Part shown: one piece after another, positions 1 through 5,986 of the stretch
How positions within the stretch are numbered: the first letter of the stretch is position 1
Layout: each line of letters starts with the position of its first letter
Source of the DNA: JAUVKA01 sp964465145
GTDB taxonomy: Bacteria; Bacteroidota; Bacteroidia; Bacteroidales; UBA12481
Length of the DNA: 13,819 bases
Assembly (NCBI GenBank): GCA_964465145.1
Contig: CAYXJR010000101.1
Location: 1-13,819 of the forward strand
Direction of reading: 5' to 3'
Notes under the pieces: model-generated
Told to the model about the DNA's origin: nothing
Seen by the model: the letters and a program-made list of their open reading frames with translations, nothing else
Database searches by the model: none
Made by a program: the position numbers and the translations under genes

Positions 1-701
1 TCCGGGTTATCAAAATCATCACTTCTGATATTCTCTTTGATATAGGAATAAAGATCACCCACTGCATTATAAAATACATTTCTAAGATAGTAGATGATAT
101 TCCTTGCTTCATCCAGTGGTGTTGGTTTTTTAGCATTTATTAAGGAGGTCAGGCCCAACTGCTGCAAGCTCATGTCTATTTCATCAATTTTATTGTCTGC
201 TATGAGCGGGCTCAATCTCGTGATAATATCCAATACTGAAGGTGGATAGAACTGTGTAGGATGGGCTGTAAATACTATTCTGGCACTAAAGCTCGACAAT
301 TTTTCAGCTATTCTATCACTGCTTTTTTTACTTTCTAATAGTTGAAAGAAATTTTTTATAGAAAGATCATTGCCCAATTCCTGAAGATTTGGAAAAGCGG
401 CATCTTCAACACTATCATAAAGCACAACCTGCCTTTCGACATATTGGATGACTTTAAACATAAAATCGATTTTGTCTTTTTCTGCCTTCAGGTTCACATA
501 GTTATGAAAAAATGAATCAAGAATTTCAAGTGGATCTTGTCCGGATTCAAGCCCTTGTCTACAAGTATCGTGCAGTAGTGGAATCAACATTCCAATATTA
601 CTTTTCTTGCTGTAAGGCAGATTCAGGAAGAGGCTGTTGTAAATATTAAACTTGGTGTAGACCAGCTTTTCAAACTCTTCTAATCTTTTCGATTGATCCA
701 T
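1..701 (-). CDS. ppc: Phosphoenolpyruvate carboxylase, N-terminal part (runs off the left edge)
   Basis: The minus strand is open from an ATG at 699-701 to the left edge, giving 233 codons with no stop. The start reads MDQSKRLEEFEKLVYTKFNI. Near residue 145 there is VFTAHPTQFYPPSVLDII, which matches the conserved TAHPT signature of PEP carboxylase, whose histidine acts in catalysis; the TAHPTQ-F-YP form is, as I recall, typical of Bacteroidota. The enzyme is cytosolic and carboxylates phosphoenolpyruvate to oxaloacetate, replenishing the TCA cycle. A full enzyme is about 850-900 residues, so roughly a quarter is visible and the C-terminal bicarbonate and catalytic motifs lie outside. No frameshift is seen. 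It is transcribed away from the rest of the window and looks like the conserved border of an accessory region. Confidence 0.85.
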   Translation of the reverse strand, partial: MDQSKRLEEFEKLVYTKFNIYNSLFLNLPYSKKSNIGMLIPLLHDTCRQGLESGQDPLEILDSFFHNYVNLKAEKDKIDFMFKVIQYVERQVVLYDSVEDAAFPNLQELGNDLSIKNFFQLLESKKSSDRIAEKLSSFSARIVFTAHPTQFYPPSVLDIITRLSPLIADNKIDEIDMSLQQLGLTSLINAKKPTPLDEARNIIYYLRNVFYNAVGDLYSYIKENIRSDDFDNP

Positions 702-731
702 AAATACAGGCTAATTTGGTTTTGAAGTAAG

Positions 732-762
732 TTTACCTAAGGTAGGGATTATTATTGTCAAA
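732..762 (-). promoter_or_regulatory. Candidate Bacteroidota-type promoter for ppc
   Basis: Read on the minus strand there is TTTG (759-762), a 19-nt spacer, then TAGGTAAA (732-739), a partial match to the Bacteroidota pattern TTTG-N19/20-TAnnTTTG. Transcription would start near 725, about 25 nt before the ppc ATG. The -7 element matches only TAnnT, so this is tentative. Confidence 0.35.
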
Positions 763-857
763 GAAGATTTTAATGAATATCCAATTACCAATTTTAATTT
801 TTGTTACTCCCCCATCCTTGTCATTACCACTACATTATGAGGATGAGTTGTTGTGCA

Positions 858-881
858 TTTTAATTTTAATTTTAATTTTTT
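858..881. repeat. Hexamer tandem repeat (TTTTAA)x3 plus T-run
   Basis: Three perfect TTTTAA units (858-863, 864-869, 870-875) are followed by a run of T. It is simple-sequence DNA in a non-coding stretch. A related AATTTTAATTTTT sits just upstream near 790. No function is implied. Confidence 0.7.
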
Positions 882-1191
882 ATAAATGATGCAAATGGAG
901 TGATTCAAAAGCAGAAGTGAATCATTTTGTCAGGTTTCAATATTCTTCCCACTATTAAGATGTTATTAAAAAATTGTTGAATTAATAATCTAAATAATAT
1001 GAAACCGTTACGAATAATTACAGCTAACAACTATTTTTTAGGTTATTTTAGAATCAATTCACTTTTTTGATCTGTTAAACAATAACCGGAGAAAACGGGA
1101 AAAATTTTCTACTCCCTATATCCTGACTACAGATTAACAAATATAAGTTTATTCTTTTCCTGATTTCATTCTTTCTAAATGCTTCTTCATT

Positions 1192-1290
1192 ATGGCAGCA
1201 GGTTCTGTCAAGATTCCCGAAGGGGCCTATTTCTGTCAGATTCAGGCTGGAAGATACACCGGAGTGAAGAAAATGTTATTTCTAAAATAA
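1192..1290 (+). pseudogene. Scrap of a type IX secretion C-terminal sorting domain
   Basis: A 32-codon open frame ends KIPEGAYFCQIQAGRYTGVK followed by KMLFLK and a stop. The pattern (P-x-G-x-Y-F-C-x-[IV]-x-x-G then K[KR]M..[VL]K at the very C-terminus) is that of the type A sorting signal which sends proteins through the T9SS in Bacteroidota. The domain normally spans about 80 residues and ends a large secreted protein. Here only the last 25-30 residues remain and no matching frame is seen upstream. I infer that it is the tail of a deleted secreted protein. The ATG at 1192 is probably internal to the original gene. An independent small protein is unlikely because the fragment has no signal peptide. 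Confidence 0.6.
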
Positions 1291-1353
1291 AAGAGGATTA
1301 AATGGAGGATTCTAATACTATTCCTTTTTTTTCTGGTTTTTTATCGACGTACG

Positions 1354-1478
1354 TTTATTGACAAAATTCAAATGTCCGCCATTAATAATCTGCTCATGAG
1401 TAATAGATAGCTTATCCAGCACTTCCTTGTTATTGATTGCCAACACAATCTGAAAAGGGATATTCGCTGAATAAAAGT
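1354..1478 (-). pseudogene. Possible scrap of a GH92-type glycosidase C-terminus
   Basis: The minus strand reads about 40 residues, including ITHEQIINGGHLNF. This resembles the end of family 92 alpha-mannosidases, where a THE-[DE]-[IL]-x-x-GG-x-L-x-F stretch closes the protein. No start, no catalytic region and no continuous upstream frame are present. Downstream the frame wanders into lysine-rich, non-conserved sequence. If the identification is right, this is the tail of a polysaccharide-degradation gene, which would fit the T9SS scrap next to it. It rests on one short motif and is weak. Confidence 0.35.
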
Positions 1479-1485
1479 GCAATAA

Positions 1486-1517
1486 TTTGGAACTGAATTA
1501 TATTAACAGTAAATTTA
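1486..1517 (+). promoter_or_regulatory. Candidate promoter for the 1590 gene
   Basis: TTTG (1486-1489), 20 nt, then TAAATTTA (1510-1517) matches 7 of 8 positions of the TAnnTTTG -7 element. The inferred start of transcription is near 1524, giving a leader of about 65 nt that contains the left arm of an inverted repeat (1552-1566). Confidence 0.5.
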
Positions 1518-1551
1518 TTGAGGTAATCAAATAGACAATTACATCTTAAAT

Positions 1552-1566
1552 AACAATTTCGACCCG
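1552..1566 (+). repeat. Left arm of a 15-bp inverted repeat
   Basis: AACAATTTCGACCCG here is the exact reverse complement of 2080-2094. The two arms enclose the 1590-1997 gene with 513 bp between them. Beyond the 15 bp, both arms carry an AAATA outside. The left arm lies in the predicted leader RNA, the right arm just after the gene. Confidence 0.75.
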
Positions 1567-1589
1567 TGTAATAAGAAAGGAGTTAATTT

Positions 1590-1997
1590 ATGGCAGAAAA
1601 TAAAAATTTGGGATTTTTAAAAATTGTTTTGATAATCTATGCCATTGTTTGTTTAGTATATGGTTTAGGTTTTTTCTTTTTCCCTGATACTTTAGTGAAT
1701 ATGTCAGGTGGAGACCCAGTGTATCATGGTTGGCTTCGGTGGCCTGGTGGAGTTATAGTTGCCGTTGGAATTGGAACAATCCTTGTATTTCTTAAGCCTA
1801 AAGGGCAAGGTATTTTTGTCACAACAATAGCTTTAGCTTGCCTTTTTACTGGTATTGCCTTGGTATGGGCATGGCTTACAATTGAAGAAGGATCTAACGT
1901 ATGGTTCACGGCTATACCAGCAATTGTTCTTCTGGCACTTTCTGGTCTCTTATGGTGGAGCCGACAACTGGCGAAAGACATTTTATATTCTGATTAA
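1590..1997 (+). CDS. Small four-helix membrane protein, function unknown
   Basis: The protein has 135 residues. The ATG is preceded by AAAGGAG about 7 nt upstream, one of the few clear Shine-Dalgarno sites in the window, so the start is well supported. There are four likely membrane helices at about residues 9-30, 48-66, 75-96 and 104-122. Between helices 1 and 2 is a polar loop with FFPDTLVNMSGGDPVYHGWLRW; a GW.RW..G motif opens helix 2. Layout and size recall small uncharacterised inner-membrane families such as DUF4345, but I cannot assign it firmly. No signal peptide, lipobox or catalytic motif is visible. It stands alone, with its own promoter (1486-1517), and sits inside a 15-bp inverted repeat beside a recombinase scrap, so it may have arrived as a cargo gene. 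The frame is intact. Confidence 0.75.
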   Translation: MAENKNLGFLKIVLIIYAIVCLVYGLGFFFFPDTLVNMSGGDPVYHGWLRWPGGVIVAVGIGTILVFLKPKGQGIFVTTIALACLFTGIALVWAWLTIEEGSNVWFTAIPAIVLLALSGLLWWSRQLAKDILYSD

Positions 1998-2079
1998 AAC
2001 AGAGAATCAGTATTCTTAACTAATGATCTTTCAAATGATTATTTATTTTACTTGATTGTATTTTGCACTCAAGAAATTT

Positions 2080-2094
2080 CGGGTCGAAATTGTT
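2080..2094 (-). repeat. Right arm of the 15-bp inverted repeat
   Basis: CGGGTCGAAATTGTT is the exact reverse complement of 1552-1566. It lies 82 bp after the stop of the membrane-protein gene and about 20 bp before the integrase scrap begins to be recognisable. Confidence 0.75.
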
Positions 2095-2114
2095 TTTATT
2101 TATATCTGAAGATA

Positions 2115-2358
2115 GTCTGTACACGGGCAAAAACTCGCCATACTAAGACCTTTAGCATCCAGATCAGGCCTAAGCCGGGGGCAATACTTGACCACTTCAA
2201 GAACTACGGTACAGAGAAGTATTTTTTCCCCAATATTCTATGATTTTCATGACACACCGATTCGTCAGAAGGAGAGAATAAAAACCGCATTAAAAAAAGT
2301 TAATGAATTCAGTAACGATGTTCTGAGCATTGCCAGTGAACATTTAGATATTGAATAG
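2115..2358 (+). pseudogene. Tyrosine recombinase (integrase) scrap with a frameshift
   Basis: One frame reads RAKTRHTKTFSIQIRPKPGA and on through ILDHFKNYGTEKYFFP up to about 2230. After a T6C4 run (2222-2231) a second frame continues with IFYDFHDTP, then RIKTALKKVNEFSNDVLSIA, ending at TAG 2356-2358. The order (KT..[FL].I.L.P.A..IL, then EKYIFP, then R[IV]...L...N..L..IA) is that of Bacteroidota phage-type integrases, just before the HxxR box. The fragment stops before HxxR and the catalytic tyrosine and lacks the N-terminal DNA-binding domain and first catalytic arginine, so it cannot be active. The homopolymer run suggests a slippage frameshift. It marks a past mobile element. Confidence 0.6.
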
Positions 2359-2507
2359 GGCTCTATCTTTCATTTTTTTCATTCTCCTACATTGACAGAG
2401 TCAAGGATCAAAACAGCAACTTTTTAATAAGCTTGGGGAATAACCTAAGCTAGATAACCACCTAATGAATTTCAGGTATCTCCAAGTCACTTCTCTAGTC
2501 GTAGTCC

Positions 2508-2538
2508 TTTGTAAATCAATTTAATTTAACTTAATTTG
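2508..2538 (+). promoter_or_regulatory. Candidate promoter for the AbiEi-Fic gene
   Basis: TTTG (2508-2511), 19 nt, then TTAATTTG (2531-2538) matches 7 of 8 positions of TAnnTTTG. Transcription would start near 2545, leaving a leader of about 70 nt. The leader contains two near-identical AAATAAT-bearing stretches (about 2561-2572 and 2583-2598). No Shine-Dalgarno is seen before the ATG at 2617. 2359-2507 shows nothing else I can assign. Confidence 0.5.
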
Positions 2539-2616
2539 CGTTAATTAATAACAATCGCTCAGCACTAAATAATAATAATAGCACAGCGCCAAATAATAGA
2601 AACAATACAGGAATAG

Positions 2617-4064
2617 ATGGCAACACCAGGAGAAAAATTGGCCAAATCCTTAGAAAAGCTGAAAGAGCTTCAGGATAATGGGATTATAGGTATCAAGGCA
2701 AGTGACCTGTCCAGAGTGCATAGAGAACGACTTGTGGGTAATGGATTTATACGTGAAGTATTAAAGGGTTGGTATATATCTACTTCCAATAAAGAACAAC
2801 TTGGGGATAGTACTTCCTGGTATGTTTCATTTTGGCGATTCTGCGCGCGATACCTTGAAGATCGGTACGGAGATGACTACTGTATATCTGCAGAACAATC
2901 GTTGATGTTGCACGCTGGCAATAATTCTGTACCTAAGCAACTGATAATAAGAAGCACAAAAGGTAATAATCTACCAACTGGGTTACTTTTTGGTACGTCC
3001 ATATTTGTCATGAAATCACCTCTTCCGGATAAGACAGAATTTGAAGAATGGAATGGTGTGCGAATGGTAAATTTACCTTCATCAATAGTACATTGTGCTT
3101 CTTCATTTTTTTCTAACCAATCTACTGATGGACGTACGGCCCTCATGATGATTAAAGATGCTTCTGAATTGCTTAGCATACTTTTGGATGGAGGACATTC
3201 CAAAATTGCTGGAAGACTTGCCGGAGCCTATAGAAACTTAGAACAAAATAAGATTGCAGATGATATTCTTAAGACTATGAAATCTGCAGGGTATGATGTT
3301 AGAGAAAAAGATCCTTTCGAAGAACCGACAACAATTAAATTGATAAAGAAACATTCCTGGAGCATATAGAAGAACTCTATACTACAGATGCCTATCATTC
3401 TCTATCGATTGAAAAATATACAGTTACTCCAGCATTGATTGAACGTGTACGATCAGGTGAATGGGATGTGGAAGGCAATGAAGAGGATAAAAAGCAAAAG
3501 GACACCATGGCGGCTCGTGGATACTGGCTAGCGTTTAAAGCAGTAAAAAAGAGCATCCATAAAATCTTGGATGGAAATAATGCCGGCAAGGTGGCGGATG
3601 CAGAACACGGTGATTGGTACAGAGAGTTATTTGGACCAAGTGTTACTGTGGGATTATTAAAGCCATCTGATTTGGCAGGATATCGGAACCATCAGGTTTA
3701 TATCGGACAATCCAAACACACGCCCGTCAATAAGGATGGTGTACGAGACGTAATGCCATTACTATTTGAACTTTTGGAAGCTGAAAAACATCCTAGTGTA
3801 CGAGCAGTTTTAGGGCATTTCATTTTTGTCTATATACATCCATACATGGACGGTAATGGACGAATGGGACGGTTTCTTATGAATGCAATGTTGGCTTCCG
3901 GTGGATATCCCTGGACAGTGATCCCAGTTGAAGAAAGAGATAATTACATGAATGCTTTAGAAAGTGCCAGTGTAGATCAGGATATAAAGCCATTTGCTCA
4001 ATTTGTTGCGTGGTTGGTTGAAGCCGGACTTAAAGGAAATCCTATTGCAAAATTGAACAAATAA
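2617..4064 (+). pseudogene. Fic-family enzyme with AbiEi-like N-terminus, split by a frameshift/deletion
   Basis: Frame 1 runs from ATG 2617 to TAG 3367-3369 (250 residues). It opens with an AbiEi-antitoxin-like winged helix (about residues 8-60, ending LVGNGFIREVLKGWYIST) and a second domain containing EQSLMLHAGN and GGHSKIAGRLAGAYRN. The remainder is in another frame, open from about 3339 to 4064. It carries TDAYHSLSIEKY, then the Fic core HPYMDGNGR (3837-3863) with catalytic histidine. Fic proteins usually transfer AMP from ATP onto a hydroxyl of a target protein. SLSIEK fits the class II inhibitory motif [S/T]xxxE[G/N] except for K in the last place. Intact relatives, as I recall them, have several tens of residues between the two parts, so the junction near 3339-3369 looks like a deletion with a frame change. 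The Fic half has a TTG at 3435 but no convincing start site. The enzyme is probably dead unless re-initiated. Confidence 0.75.
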
Positions 4065-4086
4065 AGAAGCGAATAAATACCGTTTG

Positions 4087-4121
4087 AAAACTGCACAGGC
4101 TACCGGTTAAAAACTGCACAG
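4087..4121 (+). repeat. Two 12-bp direct repeats, period 23 (possible IS end)
   Basis: AAAACTGCACAG occurs at 4087-4098 and again at 4110-4121. Closely spaced repeats of this kind occur at the ends of IS21-family elements, and the reverse complement (CTGTGCAGTTTT) resembles ends I have seen near such transposases. No istA/istB genes are present, so at most this is a leftover end. Confidence 0.35.
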
Positions 4122-4137
4122 CTTATCAAATAGTTAG

Positions 4138-4320
4138 ATAGGTAAGCGGAAAATATTATTCAAAAAACCCTCTCCTAAAAATCTGGAAGCAATTGGTGAG
4201 ATAAGCAGTGTGTTTATACAAGCATTAAAAGAAATTGGAAAAAATAAAGCCACTGATAATGAAATATATAAGATCATTTCATTATTAAAACAAGAAAAGT
4301 CAATATTAGCTGCGTCCTAA
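4138..4320 (+). pseudogene. Unrecognised 60-codon gene tail with no start codon
   Basis: After an in-frame TAG (4135-4137) the frame is open to TAA at 4318-4320. It reads a lysine-rich, helical sequence including NLEAIGEISSVFIQALKEIG and ATDNEIYKIISLLKQEKSIL. There is no ATG, GTG or TTG near the beginning, so it looks like the 3' end of a gene whose front was lost, perhaps with the adjacent IS-like end. I do not recognise the family. Confidence 0.3.
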
Positions 4321-4356
4321 AATGGTAACGCTACAAAATCTTCAAAAAATAACGGC

Positions 4357-4422
4357 GCTTAACATTTTGTTTATTTCATTGATGGTATCTGTGTTTGCGT
4401 TTTGTCTACAAAGCTGTTAGGT
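4357..4422 (+). other. attC-like folded site (weak)
   Basis: GCTTAAC (4357-4363) fits the integron R'' box RYYYAAC, and GTTAGGT (4416-4422) fits the R' box GTTRRRY. Inside them TTTTGT (4365-4370) pairs with ACAAAG (4408-4413). All 13 pairs form if G-T wobbles are allowed. The spacing between boxes (1 and 2 nt) is shorter than in standard attC sites, and no integron integrase is in the window. Chance is a real alternative. Confidence 0.2.
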
Positions 4423-4627
4423 CTTCCTTCGTTCGACACTGTCAGCTTACGCAACTACCACGAAAACATACAGTTTACCATTAGCAACCCACTTGGACAA
4501 AGTGAGAATTCAATAATCTAATGCAACAAATCGTGAATGGATAAATGATACAACAACAATAAAAAGTCCTTATTAAAACAATCCATTTCTTTATGGTTTG
4601 ACAATTTGAAATCATAACATTGCAACC
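4423..4627. other. Non-coding stretch upstream of the GNAT/HTH operator region
   Basis: I see no gene, repeat or hairpin of note. The DNA is AT-rich from about 4500 onward. Confidence 0.5.
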
Positions 4628-4652
4628 TTTGTTTACATTTCACGTAAACAAA
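4628..4652. promoter_or_regulatory. Palindromic operator 1 for the GNAT/HTH unit
   Basis: TTTGTTTAC (4628-4636) and GTAAACAAA (4644-4652) are perfect 9-bp inverted arms around a 7-nt spacer. The site is 47 bp before the GNAT start. Its TTTG could double as a -33 promoter element. The likely ligand is the helix-turn-helix protein encoded at 5159-5698. Confidence 0.55.
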
Positions 4653-4669
4653 ATATGGTTTTATTTCCG

Positions 4670-4692
4670 ATTTACGGATACTTTTCGTAAAT
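4670..4692. promoter_or_regulatory. Palindromic operator 2 overlapping a -7-like element
   Basis: ATTTACG (4670-4676) and CGTAAAT (4686-4692) are inverted arms around 9 nt and share the TTTAC...GTAAA core with operator 1. The two centres are 41 bp apart, close to four helical turns. The right arm overlaps TAAATTTG (4688-4695), a perfect TAnnTTTG element, although that would place transcription start almost at the ATG. Confidence 0.5.
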
Positions 4693-4698
4693 TTGGGA

Positions 4699-5166
4699 AT
4701 GGTAATTGAAGAAGTTAAGACTGGGAATATTCTTAATGTCGAGATTCTCCGGGTAGCTGATCGTGACTATGCTAGAATAACTAAGAAACGCTTCTGGTTT
4801 AACTGGAAAGAGGAAAAAGACCAGGAAGTCTACAAGCTTTAAATACAAGGGACTGAAGAAATTCTTGGTTTAATGTCATTAGTAGACATAAAAAAGGAAT
4901 CTCGCATTGAAATTAGACTATTAGCTGTTTCAGCTGAGAATAGAGGAACTGGTAAAACATACGAGCATATAATTGGCGATTTAATAGCGTTTGCATGTAA
5001 ATACGCATTAAGGCTATATGGTGAACTAGCATGTGTTTCTCTCATACCAAAAACAGAAATAGTTCAGCACTATATTAATAAGTATGGAATGTATGAAGCA
5101 GGAGTAAGCCTGTGTTTAGATGGAATAGAGTTAATTAACTTGATAAAAACGTACGATCATGACTAA
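4699..5166 (+). pseudogene. GNAT-like acetyltransferase interrupted by one in-frame stop (toxin candidate)
   Basis: A frame from ATG 4699 is closed by TAA at 4840-4842 (47 residues) and is open again in the same frame to 5166. Read through, it makes one protein of about 155 residues, which I recall as a Bacteroidota GNAT-like family. The front has RITKKRFWFNWKEEKDQEVY; the back has LGLMSLVDIKKESRIEIRLL followed by ENRGTGKTYEHI, matching the [Q/R/E]xxGxG acetyl-CoA loop, then GELACVSLIPKTEIVQHYIN. GNAT toxins such as TacT acetylate aminoacyl-tRNA; that role here is inferred from layout only. The next gene overlaps by 8 nt, and two palindromes lie upstream. The 97-residue piece starting at ATG 4873 still has the acetyl-CoA loop but lacks the first strands. 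A sequencing error at 4840 cannot be excluded. Confidence 0.6.
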
Positions 5167-5698
5167 CAAGAAGGAAAATATAGAATTAGAGGAGTTCAAG
5201 TATCTGATAGATTCTAGAAACTTATCTGATAAGAAGAGAAAGGAAAATGCTAATGCAATCTTGAAAGCAAGAGCATTTAGGTTAAGGGAAAGGTCTAATC
5301 ATGATATTATTTTAGCCAAGCTCATGCAACTCAAACTAAAAATGGAAGAGTTTCTGAATTCTCCTAATTATGATATACAAAATCCTTTCTCATACTTTTT
5401 AAGGATGTATGTCGATACTATTTACGACAAGAGAAAGAACTTTGCAATTGATATGAGTATTAACCCATTATTGCTGAGTCAGGTATTGAATAATCATAGA
5501 GATCCACAAGAGAAGTTTATGTTGAGATTAATTGTTCATTCTGAGAATTCATTCAAGGCTGTGTGTGAGTTTGATCCAAAAACATGGTATCGCATTTTTT
5601 ATAAAGAAAAAGTGGACAAGTTAATGTCTACTCAAAAAGATTGGAGAAGTTCAGTTGAGAAGTTCGTGACAAATAGCATACTTGAGACAAACCATTGA
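5159..5698 (+). CDS. Helix-turn-helix protein, likely antitoxin/repressor partner of the GNAT-like gene
   Basis: The protein has 179 residues. The ATG overlaps the last 8 nt of the GNAT-like gene, which points to translational coupling and co-transcription; there is no Shine-Dalgarno. Residues about 1-70 are charged and helical, suiting a partner-binding or coiled segment. Residues about 93-128 look like a Cro/Xre-type helix-turn-helix: NFAIDMSINPLLLSQVLNNH followed by RDPQ, like the family pattern FA..lGis...LS.iLng.R.P. The C-terminal third (KTWYRIFYKEKVDKLM) is conserved-looking but unassigned. No enzymatic motif or membrane segment is seen. The natural role would be to neutralise the GNAT-like protein and repress the TTTAC/GTAAA palindromes upstream (4628-4692). 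The frame is intact, so the regulator could still be made although its partner is interrupted. Confidence 0.7.
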   Translation: MTNKKENIELEEFKYLIDSRNLSDKKRKENANAILKARAFRLRERSNHDIILAKLMQLKLKMEEFLNSPNYDIQNPFSYFLRMYVDTIYDKRKNFAIDMSINPLLLSQVLNNHRDPQEKFMLRLIVHSENSFKAVCEFDPKTWYRIFYKEKVDKLMSTQKDWRSSVEKFVTNSILETNH

Positions 5699-5700
5699 CT

Positions 5701-5910
5701 GGAAAAACCGCATAGGTTGATCAGTTCCCGCCATTTGAGGTTGACCTGTTCCAGATGAGGTTGCTTAACGTAGTTCAAGGCTTCTCTGAAAGTCGCATCG
5801 TTGTTGAGATATGGATGGCCAATTAATTCCGGCAGCCGTTGATAAACGGGATCGGCGAGAGGTGGTCTGAAAGGTCCGGTGGAGATTGGTTTTTTGGGCG
5901 TTTTGTCCAG
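5701..5910 (-). pseudogene. Unrecognised protein fragment on the minus strand
   Basis: The minus strand reads 70 codons without a stop, from LDKTPKKPISTGPFRPPLAD through HPYLNNDATFREALNYVKQP to LKWRELINLCGF. The composition is protein-like. The first part is repeated at 9823-9934. The surrounding longer open frame overlaps the ends of two plus-strand genes, so only this middle part is credible. There is no start or operon context, and I do not recognise the family. It may be the remains of the gene that the 112-bp repeat came from. Confidence 0.35.
5799..5910 (+). repeat. 112-bp direct repeat, copy A
   Basis: This segment aligns without gaps to 9823-9934 in the same orientation, with 10 differences by my count (about 91% identity). 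It begins CGTTGTTGAGATATGG and ends GGCGTTTTGTCCAG in both copies. The copies bracket 3.9 kb holding the TPR, FISUMP and AbiE genes. Confidence 0.85.
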
Positions 5911-5986
5911 TATGACGACCATACCAACACCATAAGACCGCCAGAAAAACACTAACTTCGGACTGTAAAACTTGACAACAGAATAA

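Larger units (their letters stand above)
702..1589. other. Gene-poor stretch between ppc and the small membrane protein
   Basis: No intact gene is visible here. The stretch contains the ppc promoter, a short TTTTAA repeat, two gene scraps (1192-1290 and 1354-1478) and the promoter and leader of the 1590 gene. About 890-1190 is AT-rich with nothing I can assign. Confidence 0.6.

Noticed and set aside
2877..3203. 108-codon minus-strand frame inside the AbiEi-Fic gene
   Set aside because: It is an antisense shadow of a frame with clear family motifs.
3339..3369. Programmed ribosomal frameshift in the Fic gene
   Set aside because: No slippery heptamer with a downstream structure is evident, and the junction also lacks residues found in relatives, so deletion explains it better.
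4357..4422. Claim of an integron cassette array
   Set aside because: There is one weak site, atypical spacing and no integrase; it is kept only as a low-confidence attC-like feature.
4699..5166. Programmed stop-codon readthrough of the TAA at 4840
   Set aside because: No readthrough context or selenocysteine/pyrrolysine signal is visible, and TAA is the least leaky stop; a nonsense change or sequencing error is simpler.
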